Shown: positions 1 to 8,599 of the stretch, piece by piece | Layout of the letters: every line of letters begins with the position of its first letter | How positions within the stretch are numbered: position 1 is the stretch's first letter | DNA from: an uncultured Alistipes sp. | GTDB taxonomy: Bacteria; Bacteroidota; Bacteroidia; Bacteroidales; Rikenellaceae | Direction of reading: 5' to 3' | Assembly (NCBI GenBank): GCA_947591475.1 | Contig: CANQDE010000007.1 | Coordinates: 17,458-81,457 of the forward strand | DNA: 64,000 nt | The notes under the pieces: model-generated | Databases searched by the model: none | What the model saw: the letters and a program-made list of their open reading frames with translations, nothing else | Told to the model about the DNA's origin: nothing | Made by a program: the position numbers and the translations under genes

Positions 1-983
1 TCATCGCCCTTTTCGAAAGACGAACCCGAAACAGTTCTTGCGAGGAAATTATAGCAGCTTACCGAAGTCCGATTCCGAGAGATACGCTCTTCGGATTCAT
101 GACGGAACAAATTGTCCGCCTGCGGAAGATGGGAAAAACCCGTACCGGAGAGACCTACGCCGCCACTCTGCGGAGTTTTGCCCGATTCCGACAGGAACGG
201 GATATTTTGTTGGAAGAGCTGGATTCAAGCGTTACGACAGCTTACGAGGCTTATTTGAGAACGACGGGGTTGAGCAAAAATACTACATCTTTCTATATGC
301 GTATCTTGCGGGCGGTTTACAATCGAGCCGTCGAGCAAGAACTCACCCCACAGAAATATCCATTTCGGCATGTCTACACGGGAGTGCTCCGCACGACGAA
401 ACGGGCCGTGACGCTCGATGTCCTTCGGCGTATACGGGAGCCCGACACGGTACGGACGCCGCAACAAGAGTTTGCACGGGAAATGTTTTTGTGGAGCTTC
501 TATACGCGCGGTATGTCGTTCGTGGACATGGCCTACCTGAAAAAGAGCGATTTGAAGAACGGAGTGCTCACCTATCGGCGGAAAAAGACGGGGCAGCAGC
601 TTTCCGTACGTTGGGAAAAGTGCATGCAGGAACTGCTCGACAAATATCCGAATCCCCATCCCGTATATTTGCTGCCCGTCATTACGAACCCGGAAGTCGA
701 CGAACGCCGACAATACAAGAATATCGGGCACCTCGTCAACCGCAATCTGAAAGCAATCGGTGAGAAGTTGGGTTTGACGGCACCGCTGACGATGTACGTT
801 GCCCGGCATACGTGGGCGAGTTTGGCAAAAAGTGAAAATATCCCGATTTCGGTCATCAGCGAGAGCATGGGGCACGATTCGGAAACGACGACACGCATTT
901 ATCTCGCGTCGCTCGACACGGCCGTAGTCGATCGAGCGAACCGTTTAGTTATAAACTTGCTGTCGAAAGGACGGTCCAAATAA
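1..983 (+). CDS. Tyrosine recombinase, 5' end cut by window edge
   Basis: The reading frame is open from position 3 to the stop at 981-983, so the gene begins before the window. The visible part holds most of the SAM-like core-binding domain (motif RTGETYAATLRSFARFR) and the whole catalytic domain: the first catalytic Arg region (SFYTRGMSFVDMAYL), the H-x-x-R box (ARHTWASLAK) and the C-terminal Tyr in TTRIYLASL. It is strikingly similar along its whole length to the 403-residue recombinase at 39607-40818. It lies 3 bp before an invertible promoter cassette and reads toward it, the usual position of a dedicated invertase. A start at 99 is possible on paper, but the upstream frame aligns with the homologue, so the longer protein is real. 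The inference that it inverts the 987-1194 segment is strong but untested. Confidence 0.9.
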   Translation, partial: IALFERRTRNSSCEEIIAAYRSPIPRDTLFGFMTEQIVRLRKMGKTRTGETYAATLRSFARFRQERDILLEELDSSVTTAYEAYLRTTGLSKNTTSFYMRILRAVYNRAVEQELTPQKYPFRHVYTGVLRTTKRAVTLDVLRRIREPDTVRTPQQEFAREMFLWSFYTRGMSFVDMAYLKKSDLKNGVLTYRRKKTGQQLSVRWEKCMQELLDKYPNPHPVYLLPVITNPEVDERRQYKNIGHLVNRNLKAIGEKLGLTAPLTMYVARHTWASLAKSENIPISVISESMGHDSETTTRIYLASLDTAVVDRANRLVINLLSKGRSK

Positions 984-1019
984 AAAAATATCTCTTTCGG
1001 AGAGATATACTTTCGGCTA

Positions 1020-1050
1020 CAAAGGTAGGCAAAAAAAACGGACGAACAAA
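1020..1050 (-). promoter_or_regulatory. Consensus promoter inside cassette 1
   Basis: On the minus strand, TTTG (1047-1050) is followed after exactly 19 bp by TACCTTTG (1020-1027). This is an exact match to the Bacteroidota sigma-ABfr promoter (TTTG, 19 bp, TAnnTTTG). As drawn it transcribes left, through the repeat arm and antisense into the recombinase 3' end. Confidence 0.85.
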
Positions 1051-1084
1051 TTTTCCCCTTACAATTTTTTACTTCGAATGAAAT

Positions 1085-1108
1085 AAACAGTCGGTTTTTC
1101 GACTGTTT
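1085..1108. terminator. Hairpin inside cassette 1
   Basis: AAACAGTCG (1085-1093), a 6-nt loop, then CGACTGTTT (1100-1108), with T on one side and A on the other, so it could end transcription either way. In the OFF state it separates the recombinase gene from susC; after inversion it lies behind the promoter. Confidence 0.6.
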
Positions 1109-1223
1109 TGTTAAGCAAAATCAGGATTTCCGACGATAAAATCCAGATTGCCAATGGTTACAATTTGTAATCGAATCTCTCCGAAAGAGATATTAATGTA
1201 TTAACTCAAATTTCAGGTTAGTT

Positions 1224-4200
1224 ATGAGAAAAATTGTACTGCTTTTCACGGCCGTTCTGGGATGTTGCCTGCTGGCATCGGCCCAAAACCGGAATGTATC
1301 CGGTACGGTGACGGATCCGAACGGAGCCCCGATCATCGGAGCTTCGGTTTACGTCGAAGGTACTTCGATCGGCACGACGACCGGTCCGGAAGGAGAATTT
1401 TCCGTTACCGCTCCTGCGAACGGTACGCTTACGATTTCGTTCATCGGGTTCGGAACGCAATCCGTCGCCATTGCGGGCAAAACGCATCTTGCCATTCAGT
1501 TGCACGAAGACAACCAGTCTATCGACGACGTGATCGTCGTGGCCTACGGTACCGCTTCGAAAGCCTCGTTGACCGGTTCCGTAACCTCGGTCAAGAGCGC
1601 GGATATCGAAAAGCGCGCCACATCGAGCGTTACGAGCACCCTCGAAGGCGTTTCGTCCGGCGTGCAGGTCAACAGCTCCTACGGCGAACCGGGTTCCGCG
1701 CCCGACATCCGCATTCGCGGTTTCGGCTCCATCAACGGTACCAATGCGCCGTTGTACGTGGTCGACGGCACCATCTTTTCGGGTTCGATCAACGATTTGA
1801 ATCCCGCCGACATCGAGTCGATCAACGTCTTGAAAGACGCATCGTCGGCCGCACTTTACGGCAACCGTGCAGCCAACGGCGTGATTCTGATCACCACCAA
1901 GAAGGGCCGCAGCAGTAAGCTCAACATCAACGTCAGCACCAAGCAGGGCGTCTACACGCGCGGTATCGGCGAGTACGAGACGTTGGATGCCGATCGGTGG
2001 ATGGAGGCGATGTTCACCGCCGGCTATACCGACAACTACGATTATTACGCCTATGATAAGGGCTTTGCGCCCGATGCAGCGCATGCCCAATCCATTTCCG
2101 ACACGAAAGAGGAGTTGATCCCGTATTACATTCAGCGTAATATCTACGATGCCGCCGACAACGCCGTGTTCGACGACAACGGCAAGGTCATCGCCAAGAA
2201 ACTGCCCGGTTATACCGACCTCGACTGGTTCGACGGCGTGGAACAAACGGGGTATCGCGGCGAGTACAACATTCAGGCCGACGCGGCTGGCGATCGTTAC
2301 GACGTGTTCGCTTCGTTGTCCTACCTCAACGAAGAGGGTTACATCAAGAACAACGATTTCGAGCGTTTCACGGGGCGTTTGTCCGCCAACTTCAGGGCTA
2401 ACAAATGGTTCCGCACGGGGCTCAATCTGTCGGGTTCGTCGCAGTACAGCGACTATCAAGCGATGGCGTACAGTGAGTATTATGCCAACCCGTTCTACTC
2501 GGCCCGCATGATGGCACCGGTTTATCCGATGTATATGCACAACGCCGACGGCAGCTATCTGCTCGACGAAAACGGCAACAAAATATTCGATACGACGTCG
2601 CCCTATTTGGGTAACCGCAATATCGCTTATGAGTTGCAGAACGATTACAACCGCATCTCGAAGCTGACGCTCAACGGTTCGGCTTATGCTACCTTCACGT
2701 TCCTGAAAGATTTCGATTTCACCGTACGCGGGTCGCTGGACGAGCGTTACACGGTCGACAAGACCTACAACAACCCCGAAATCGGCGACGGTGCATCGAA
2801 CGGCGGTCGTATGGAGAAAACCTACTATAAGTATCGCACCTACACCTTGCAGGAGCAGTTGACCTACAACAAGGATTTCGCCGGACATCATCATATCGAC
2901 GTGCTGTTGGGCCACGAAAACTATGCCTATAAGTACGATTACGACTTTGCGATGAAGGTCGATCAGGGCGTTCCGGTCGACCAGTTCAACGCTTTCGGTG
3001 CCATGCAGTATATCGAAGGTTTGGCCAATAACTATAAGACGGAATCCTATCTTGCCCGTGCACGCTACAACTACGACGAGCGTTACTTCGTCGAGGCTTC
3101 GTTCCGTCGCGACGGTTCCTCGCGTTTCGCCAAAGATGCCCGTTGGGGTAACTTCTGGTCGCTGGGCGGCAGCTGGGTCGTTTCCAACGAACAGTTCATG
3201 AAAAAGGCTTCGTGGATCGACTTCCTGAAACTCCGCGCTTCCTACGGTGAAGTGGGCAACGACCAGAGCGCCGGTTACTATGCCTACAAGACCCTTTACG
3301 GATTCGGCCAGAACGACAATAAACTGGCCGTCGTCGCTTCGCAGTTAGGCAATCCCGATTTGAAGTGGGAGACTACGCAGTCGTTCGACGTGGGTATCGA
3401 CGCCCGTCTGTGGAACCGCGTCGACCTGACGGTGGACTATTTCAGCAAACGCTCGAAAGACTTGATTTACAACGAAAATCTGCCGGAATCGGTCGGTACG
3501 CTCGGTACGGACGAATCCAATCCTTACATTACCCGCAACTTCGGTTCGGTGAAGAACTACGGCGTCGAGGTTTCGATCGATGTCGACCTCATCCGCAGCA
3601 AGAATTGGAAATGGGATTTGGGCGTGAACGCCACGTTCCTGAAAAACAAAATCAAGGATCTTCCCAATCACAAGGGGTATGATTCGGGTACGCGGCGTTA
3701 CGAGGAGGGCCACTCCATCTACGAGTTCTACCTCTACCAATACGCCGGTGTCGACCAACTGACCGGTTATGCCATGTACGAGTTCGATACGGAGAATTAC
3801 GACGCCGAAATGTATGCCAATGCCGGATATGCCGAAGAAATCGGCGGCAAGTATTATACGCCTGTTACCACTTATGCCCGCAAGGACTGGAGCGGAACGG
3901 CCCTGCCGACCGTTTACGGCGGTATCACCACTGCCTTGACGTGGAAAAACCTCACGTTCAATGCGCTTTGCTCCTATTCGATCGGCGGCAAGGTCTATGA
4001 CAGCACCTATAGTACGTTGATGTATCCTTATCTGAACGGCCCGCAGGCATTGCATAAGGATATTCTCGGTGCATGGAACGGCGTTCCCGAAGGCATGACG
4101 GCCGATTCTCCGAACCGGCTCGCTCCCGACGGCATCCCGACCACCGGCAGCGGTATGGCTACTTACACCTATGCGGCTTCGGATCGCTGGCTGACGGACG

Positions 4201-4424
4201 CTTCGTATTTCATCATCAAGAACATCGGTCTGACCTACACGTTCCCCAAAACGTGGATGAACAAGCTCGGTTTAGGGGAACTCTCCGTGTCGTTCAGCGT
4301 CGAAAACCCGCTGACCTGCACCTCGCGGCGCGGTCTCAACCCGCAGTATTCGTTCACGGGTAGCCAAGACCAAACCTATGTCAGTGCACGTATCTATACG
4401 TTCGGTGCCAATCTGAAATTCTAA
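1224..4424 (+). CDS. SusC/RagA-family TonB-dependent outer-membrane transporter
   Basis: This 1066-residue protein has a signal peptide (about 1-20, ending in ASAQ), a carboxypeptidase-regulatory-like domain (about 24-95), a TonB-box-like DDVIVVAYGT (about 105), a plug domain with the SusC signature (LYVVDGTIF, INVLKDASSAALYGNRAANG, ILITTKKG), and a long beta barrel ending in aromatic F (ANLKF). In the family such proteins import glycans or peptides across the outer membrane together with a SusD lipoprotein, here the next gene. No glycoside hydrolase, sulfatase or sensor lies nearby, so the substrate cannot be guessed. Expression should depend on the invertible cassette just upstream; no other promoter is evident in the 30 bp between the cassette and the ATG. 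Confidence 0.96.
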   Translation: MRKIVLLFTAVLGCCLLASAQNRNVSGTVTDPNGAPIIGASVYVEGTSIGTTTGPEGEFSVTAPANGTLTISFIGFGTQSVAIAGKTHLAIQLHEDNQSIDDVIVVAYGTASKASLTGSVTSVKSADIEKRATSSVTSTLEGVSSGVQVNSSYGEPGSAPDIRIRGFGSINGTNAPLYVVDGTIFSGSINDLNPADIESINVLKDASSAALYGNRAANGVILITTKKGRSSKLNINVSTKQGVYTRGIGEYETLDADRWMEAMFTAGYTDNYDYYAYDKGFAPDAAHAQSISDTKEELIPYYIQRNIYDAADNAVFDDNGKVIAKKLPGYTDLDWFDGVEQTGYRGEYNIQADAAGDRYDVFASLSYLNEEGYIKNNDFERFTGRLSANFRANKWFRTGLNLSGSSQYSDYQAMAYSEYYANPFYSARMMAPVYPMYMHNADGSYLLDENGNKIFDTTSPYLGNRNIAYELQNDYNRISKLTLNGSAYATFTFLKDFDFTVRGSLDERYTVDKTYNNPEIGDGASNGGRMEKTYYKYRTYTLQEQLTYNKDFAGHHHIDVLLGHENYAYKYDYDFAMKVDQGVPVDQFNAFGAMQYIEGLANNYKTESYLARARYNYDERYFVEASFRRDGSSRFAKDARWGNFWSLGGSWVVSNEQFMKKASWIDFLKLRASYGEVGNDQSAGYYAYKTLYGFGQNDNKLAVVASQLGNPDLKWETTQSFDVGIDARLWNRVDLTVDYFSKRSKDLIYNENLPESVGTLGTDESNPYITRNFGSVKNYGVEVSIDVDLIRSKNWKWDLGVNATFLKNKIKDLPNHKGYDSGTRRYEEGHSIYEFYLYQYAGVDQLTGYAMYEFDTENYDAEMYANAGYAEEIGGKYYTPVTTYARKDWSGTALPTVYGGITTALTWKNLTFNALCSYSIGGKVYDSTYSTLMYPYLNGPQALHKDILGAWNGVPEGMTADSPNRLAPDGIPTTGSGMATYTYAASDRWLTDASYFIIKNIGLTYTFPKTWMNKLGLGELSVSFSVENPLTCTSRRGLNPQYSFTGSQDQTYVSARIYTFGANLKF

Positions 4425-4452
4425 CCAACGCCAAAATTCAGTGAAAACGATT

Positions 4453-6084
4453 ATGAAAACACTTCTTAAATATACATTCGTGCTCGCCTTGCTTCTGGCG
4501 GGTGTGTCCTGCTCGGACGACTACCTCGAGACCAAGCCGGCCAGTTCCATCGAGGAAGACCAACTGTTCGCAGATGTTTCCAGTTACGGCTCGGTCATCA
4601 ACGGCATCAGCCAGTTGATGATCACCCAGCAAAGTTCCTATGGTCAGGGCTATTGCGGCATGAGCACCGTGTTGATGCGTTTGGGCGACATGTGCGGCAA
4701 CGACCTTATCGTGGAGCGATTGGGCGGGTACAACAGTTCCAACATGGTTCTCTGCGTCAATAACAACGCCGCGTTCTCGGGTTACGCTTGGTGGTTCCTC
4801 TACAACGTAATTGGTAATGCCAACCGCGTCTTGTCGGGTATCGACGAGGCGGAAGGCGATGCCGATCTGCGCGATTTCTACAAAGCACAGGCACTGACCT
4901 ACCGCGCTTACGCTTATACCTACTTGGTACAGATTTTCGGCAAGCGCTGGATGGATTCCGATAACGGCGCTTCGGCCGGCGTGGTGCTGCGTGTTGAGGC
5001 CTCGACCGGTTCGCAGGAACTGGCGACGTTGGCCGAATGCTACGAGCAGATTTACACCGATTGCGACAAGGCAATCGAACTCTTCGCGTCTTCGGGCATC
5101 GAACCTTCGGACTTCTACCTGCCGAGCATCGGCATGGCTTACGGCGTAAAAGCTCGTGCCGCCCTTGCCCGCGAAGATTGGGAGACGGCTGCCGAAGCGG
5201 CGCACGAAGCCCGCGACGGTTACGAACTGATGTCGCAGGACGAATATGCAGGGGGATTCTGCGAGGCCAACGGCGAATGGATTTTCGGCGGGTTCGCTTC
5301 GACGGAAGAGAACATGTGGTACTATTCGTTCGGCACCTACCATGCCTATAACGGCTACACTTCCGCTGCGGCCAACTATAACACGGTCGGCAACCGCGAG
5401 TTGGTCGATCAGTTCCCCGATACCGACGTGCGCAAGGCGTTGTTCTTCCACCAGAACCTTTTCCCGTCGGATCGCTTCGTTTACGGTCAGACGGTCGGTG
5501 CCTATGCGCAAGCCAATGTCGGTACGGCCGAAGGTGTCGCTTTGTACAAAAAGATGCTGGGTTATATGATGCAACTGCCGAGCTATAAAGCCTATGGCGC
5601 TGCGACGTACTATCCGAATCGTCCGGCTATCTACGGCCAGTTGAAGTTCGCGGTGTTCGCATTGCCGGGTGTTTCGCAACAATGCTTCATGCGTGCTGGT
5701 GAAATGTACCTAATTGAGGCGGAGGCCCTCTGCAAGCAGGCTTCTCCCGACGAAGCAGCGGCCAAAGCCCTGCTCGACGAACTCAATGGAGCCCGCGACG
5801 ACGCTTACACGCCGACCTCGGCATCGGGACAAGACCTCATCGAACAAATTCTGCTCACCCGTCGCATGGAATTGTGGGGCGAAGGTGCCGCATGGTTCGA
5901 CTTGAAACGTCTAGGTGCATCGATTTCGCGCAAGTCCTATCAAGACAAGGATGCGAACGGTGAATGTGCTGGTACATTCGGTAAAAACTGGGCTGTAACG
6001 GTTGGTCCGAACGACGCCGGAACCAATGATTGGGTGTGGGTCGTTCCGCTCGGCGAGACGCAGTACAACCACTTGATCGAGTAG
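4453..6084 (+). CDS. SusD/RagB-family surface lipoprotein
   Basis: This is the nutrient-binding partner of the SusC transporter 28 bp upstream. The start chosen is ATG 4453, because it gives a compact lipoprotein signal (MKTLLKYTFVLALLLAGVSC) with the acylated Cys at residue 20; a GTG at 4441 in the same frame would only lengthen the n-region. The mature protein starts SDDYLETKPASSI, typical of SusD, and has the helical TPR-like scaffold (ADLRDFYKAQALTYRAYAY) and the late motif ILLTRRMELWGEGAAWFDLKR. Length of 543 residues is usual. It shares the SusC transcript, ends at the hairpin at 6235-6261, and should therefore be phase-variable with SusC. Confidence 0.95.
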   Translation: MKTLLKYTFVLALLLAGVSCSDDYLETKPASSIEEDQLFADVSSYGSVINGISQLMITQQSSYGQGYCGMSTVLMRLGDMCGNDLIVERLGGYNSSNMVLCVNNNAAFSGYAWWFLYNVIGNANRVLSGIDEAEGDADLRDFYKAQALTYRAYAYTYLVQIFGKRWMDSDNGASAGVVLRVEASTGSQELATLAECYEQIYTDCDKAIELFASSGIEPSDFYLPSIGMAYGVKARAALAREDWETAAEAAHEARDGYELMSQDEYAGGFCEANGEWIFGGFASTEENMWYYSFGTYHAYNGYTSAAANYNTVGNRELVDQFPDTDVRKALFFHQNLFPSDRFVYGQTVGAYAQANVGTAEGVALYKKMLGYMMQLPSYKAYGAATYYPNRPAIYGQLKFAVFALPGVSQQCFMRAGEMYLIEAEALCKQASPDEAAAKALLDELNGARDDAYTPTSASGQDLIEQILLTRRMELWGEGAAWFDLKRLGASISRKSYQDKDANGECAGTFGKNWAVTVGPNDAGTNDWVWVVPLGETQYNHLIE

Positions 6085-6234
6085 TTTGCGCAATCTTCGG
6101 AGTTTGTTCGCCGAAGACAAGAAAGACATAGAATTTTGGAATCGACCGTACGATCGATTTCAGAAACACTAAGGTGAACATTTCTTACCAAAGCGTTAAT
6201 ATAAAAAGTTCAAATTATCTTGGAATGTTCATCC

Positions 6235-6268
6235 GAGCGGAGCCGTGACGGTAATCCGCTCTTTTTTT
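6235..6268 (+). terminator. Terminator of the SusCD operon
   Basis: GAGCGGA (6235-6241) pairs with TCCGCTC (6255-6261) across a 13-nt loop and is followed by a run of seven T. It lies about 150 bp after the SusD stop. Confidence 0.75.
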
Positions 6269-6774
6269 GTCTTGTAATCAGCGTTATCTTCATAATGTCG
6301 GTTCCGATGCAAGCCGCCGAGTCCGTCCTTACGGCGGCTGAGCAATCCAGCTATCCGATGAATAGCCGAATAATTGCCCAACGACATTTTATGTCAGGAG
6401 TATAGCAAACTGTGTTTTCTGCTGTACAAAAAGTTTTTTGCACTAAGAAACAGCTTGCCTGCAAGGGAGGGGAGAAGGCACCTCCAAAGTTGGTACTTTT
6501 TTAACGGCGGCTCGGTTGCGGAAGAATCGAAATTTTAACAACCGGCGAGATGATGACCATACCCTAAATTTTCGATAAAATGGGAATCAATCGCCCCGCG
6601 ATGGAAAAGGTGGACGACCGGCAAAAACGAGTACTACTTAAGCACTTAAAGGTTTCGAAATAAATAGAAACCTACTTTGAGTGACTTTTTCAATATATTC
6701 AAATCTAACAACAGGATTTGCAACGAACGCATTGCCTACTATGACAGCCAAATCAAGAAGTAGCCACGCCCCAA
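6269..6774. other. Gene-free decayed stretch
   Basis: No convincing gene. A short frame at 6220-6405 has no recognisable feature. A 7-bp GC hairpin (GCCGCCG...CGGCGGC) lies near 6312-6343. The base composition is more AT-rich than the flanking housekeeping genes, and fragments such as the frame around 6575-6640 look like remnants of coding DNA that I cannot name. Confidence 0.4.
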
Positions 6775-6780
6775 AAGCAA

Positions 6781-6975
6781 GCCATACAACTTTTCGAGAA
6801 GCGCAAAGTGTGCGTGGTGTGGGATGACAAAGCCTAGAAATGGTATTGTTCCATCATCAACGTAGTAGCCGTCCTGACGTGCCGCAGCTTATTGGCGCAA
6901 GCTAAAACAGCGTTTGAAAGCCGAAGTCAATGAAACCATGACAATTTGTCACGGTTTGAAAATGCCCGCCCCCTC
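6781..6975 (+). pseudogene. Bro-N / DinD-like antirepressor remnant
   Basis: The frame from 6781 reads AIQLFEKRKVCVVWDDKA, stop, KWYCSIINVVAVLT, and a second frame from 6881 continues AAAYWRKLKQRLKAEVNE then TMTICHGLKM. This is the order of the N-terminal Bro-N domain of phage antirepressor/DinD proteins (IQLFE..KVR.VWDDE..KWYFSIVDVVAVLT, then YWRKLKQRLK.EG). It carries one in-frame stop (6835-6837) and one frameshift near 6880, has no clear start, and breaks off before the C-terminal half. It is a relic of a mobile element, not a working gene. Confidence 0.65.
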
Positions 6976-7182
6976 CCGACGGCTGGGTGCAGGTCGTATT
7001 TCTGTTCCAGTGAACGAAGTATTTGCATCGACCGTCGCGCCTCGAAGTCATGCGGAAGTTTTCTCCCTCGGCTTATGAATCCATAAGACACCTTGCTCAT
7101 CCGTAGTGATAGGTTCTTTCCTTTTGTTGAGTTTGGTTCCCTTGCAGAAGAAAACCACGAAGAAAGTGGTGTGTCGGCACAT
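6975..7182 (-). pseudogene. Probable tyrosine integrase remnant
   Basis: Read leftward, one frame gives TTFFVVFFCKGTKLNKRKEP directly followed by ITTDEQGVLWIHKPREKT and then a stop. The first part resembles the N-terminal beginning of Bacteroidota conjugative-element integrases and the second part resembles the region after their first catalytic Arg, as if the middle had been deleted. No catalytic HxxR or Tyr remains. Identification rests on short motifs only, so it is tentative. Confidence 0.4.
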
Positions 7183-7287
7183 GGCTGCAAAGGTTTAATG
7201 ATTAAACGTATGCAGTATAGAACTATTGCGGTGCAAAGTAGTGAAAAACAGTGCAATACAGATAATTTGTGACCTGTTTTCAGCCCA

Positions 7288-7312
7288 AGCCCAATTGGTC
7301 ACGAATTGGGCT
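7288..7312. terminator. Terminator-like hairpin
   Basis: AGCCCAATT (7288-7296) and AATTGGGCT (7304-7312) form a 9-bp stem with a 7-nt loop. It sits at the edge of the decayed mobile DNA. No clear T-run follows, so its function is uncertain. Confidence 0.35.
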
Positions 7313-7359
7313 CGGAAAACTTGCTTTCGATTGCACTTTCCCGCAGGTATCAAAAAACG

Positions 7360-7396
7360 AAAAAGCCTTACATGTTATTGACACATAAGGCTTTTT
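7360..7396 (-). terminator. Terminator after tRNA-Thr
   Basis: AAAAAGCCTTA (7360-7370) pairs with TAAGGCTTTTT (7386-7396); read leftward it is a stem ending in T, about 35 bp after the tRNA 3' end. Confidence 0.7.
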
Positions 7397-7430
7397 ATAC
7401 TCGATTGCCTGATTTCTCTTAGGCTTCCAG

Positions 7431-7502
<72 letters not shown>

Positions 7503-7614
7503 ATTTCCCTTGTTTTGCGGTGCAAAAGTACGCAAGAAAAATGAATTGACCAAAAATTTATGCAACTTTCCCGATTATTTTCTACCTTTACTTCGAATTC
7601 ACAACTTCAACCCT

Positions 7615-8568
7615 ATGAAACGAATCCTCATTGTCGGTGCCGGCGGCCAAATCGGCTCCGAATTGACAACCTATCTGCGTGGAATCTACGGCGATGTGCA
7701 TGTCGTTGCGACCGATATGCGCGAATGCCGGACGCTCGGCGAAACGGGTCCTTTCGAAGTCCTCAATGCGCTGGATGCTACGGCCATGGCTTCGGTCGTT
7801 GCACGCTATCGAATCGATACGATTTTCAATTTGGTGGCGTTGCTTTCTGCGGTCGGGGAACGCAATCCGCAGATGGCTTGGAATGTCAATATGGGTGCGC
7901 TGAACAATTCGCTCGAAGTGGCCCGTCAACATCATTGCGCGCTCTTTACGCCCAGCTCCATCGGCGCGTTCGGCCCGACGTCGCCCAAGGACAAAACCCC
8001 GCAGGACACCATCATGCAACCGACGACCATCTACGGCGTTTGCAAGGTTACGGGCGAGATGCTCGGCAACTATTATCATCACAAATACGGGGTCGATACC
8101 CGTTCGGTGCGCTTCCCGGGCATCATCTCGAACGTAACGCTGCCCGGTGGCGGGACGACCGATTATGCCGTCGAGATCTATTACGAGGCGGTCAAAACGG
8201 GCCGTTTCACGTGTCCTGTTCCAGCGGACGTCTACATGGATATGATCTACATGCCCGATGCTTTGCGGGCTTGCGTCGAGCTGATGGAGGCCGACCCTGC
8301 TAAACTGCTCCATCGCAACAGCTTCAATCTGGCGTCGATGAGTTTCACGCCCGAGATCATTCGGGCCGAAATCGTGAAGCGGATTCCGTCGTTCACGATG
8401 GATTACGACATCGACCCAGTAAAGAAGGAGATCGCCGAAAGCTGGCCCAATTCGTTGGACGACACGTGCGCCCGCGAGGAGTGGGGGTGGAAGCCCGAGT
8501 GGGATTTGTCGAGTATGACCGACGATATGCTGGAACACATCCGTCGGAAAACCGCCGGTCTGCAATAG
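7615..8568 (+). CDS. L-threonine 3-dehydrogenase, SDR (epimerase-like) type
   Basis: The 317-residue cytoplasmic enzyme is an extended short-chain dehydrogenase. It has the NAD-binding GAGGQIGSE near residue 8, the catalytic TPSSIGAFG (about 112-120) and Tyr140-x3-Lys144 (IYGVCK). Family members oxidise L-threonine to 2-amino-3-ketobutyrate with NAD; the motifs SVRFPGIIS and the C-terminal EWGWKPEWDL favour this over a sugar epimerase. The frame is open upstream to 7510, but ATG 7615 is chosen because residues from there begin directly at the Rossmann strand (MKRILIVGAGG) and a longer start would run into the tRNA region. It is convergent with ridA, a fitting neighbour for threonine breakdown chemistry. 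Confidence 0.85.
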   Translation: MKRILIVGAGGQIGSELTTYLRGIYGDVHVVATDMRECRTLGETGPFEVLNALDATAMASVVARYRIDTIFNLVALLSAVGERNPQMAWNVNMGALNNSLEVARQHHCALFTPSSIGAFGPTSPKDKTPQDTIMQPTTIYGVCKVTGEMLGNYYHHKYGVDTRSVRFPGIISNVTLPGGGTTDYAVEIYYEAVKTGRFTCPVPADVYMDMIYMPDALRACVELMEADPAKLLHRNSFNLASMSFTPEIIRAEIVKRIPSFTMDYDIDPVKKEIAESWPNSLDDTCAREEWGWKPEWDLSSMTDDMLEHIRRKTAGLQ

Positions 8569-8599
8569 CGACGGTTCCCGACGGACGGAGCCGAATGCG

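Larger units (their letters stand above)
987..1194. promoter_or_regulatory. Invertible promoter cassette 1 (OFF orientation)
   Basis: Two perfect 20-bp inverted repeats, AATATCTCTTTCGGAGAGAT at 987-1006 and its reverse complement at 1175-1194, bound a 168-bp segment. Each arm is partly palindromic (ATCTCT...AGAGAT), as recombinase sites often are. The segment contains one consensus promoter pointing left (see 1020-1050) and a terminator-like hairpin (1085-1108). In this orientation the promoter fires away from susC; inversion would put its -7 box at about 1154-1161, facing susC at 1224. The flanking tyrosine recombinase supports site-specific inversion. Confidence 0.87.

Noticed and set aside
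225..875. Minus-strand open frames over the recombinase
   Set aside because: Shadow of a well-supported gene on the plus strand; no signal or family motif.
1218..2915. Long minus-strand frame (565 codons) under susC
   Set aside because: Lies wholly antisense to a clear SusC gene and has the Arg/Val/Gly-rich composition of a shadow frame in GC-rich DNA.
6220..6405. Small protein after SusD
   Set aside because: Starts inside the SusCD terminator, has no export signal or family and is in a decayed region.
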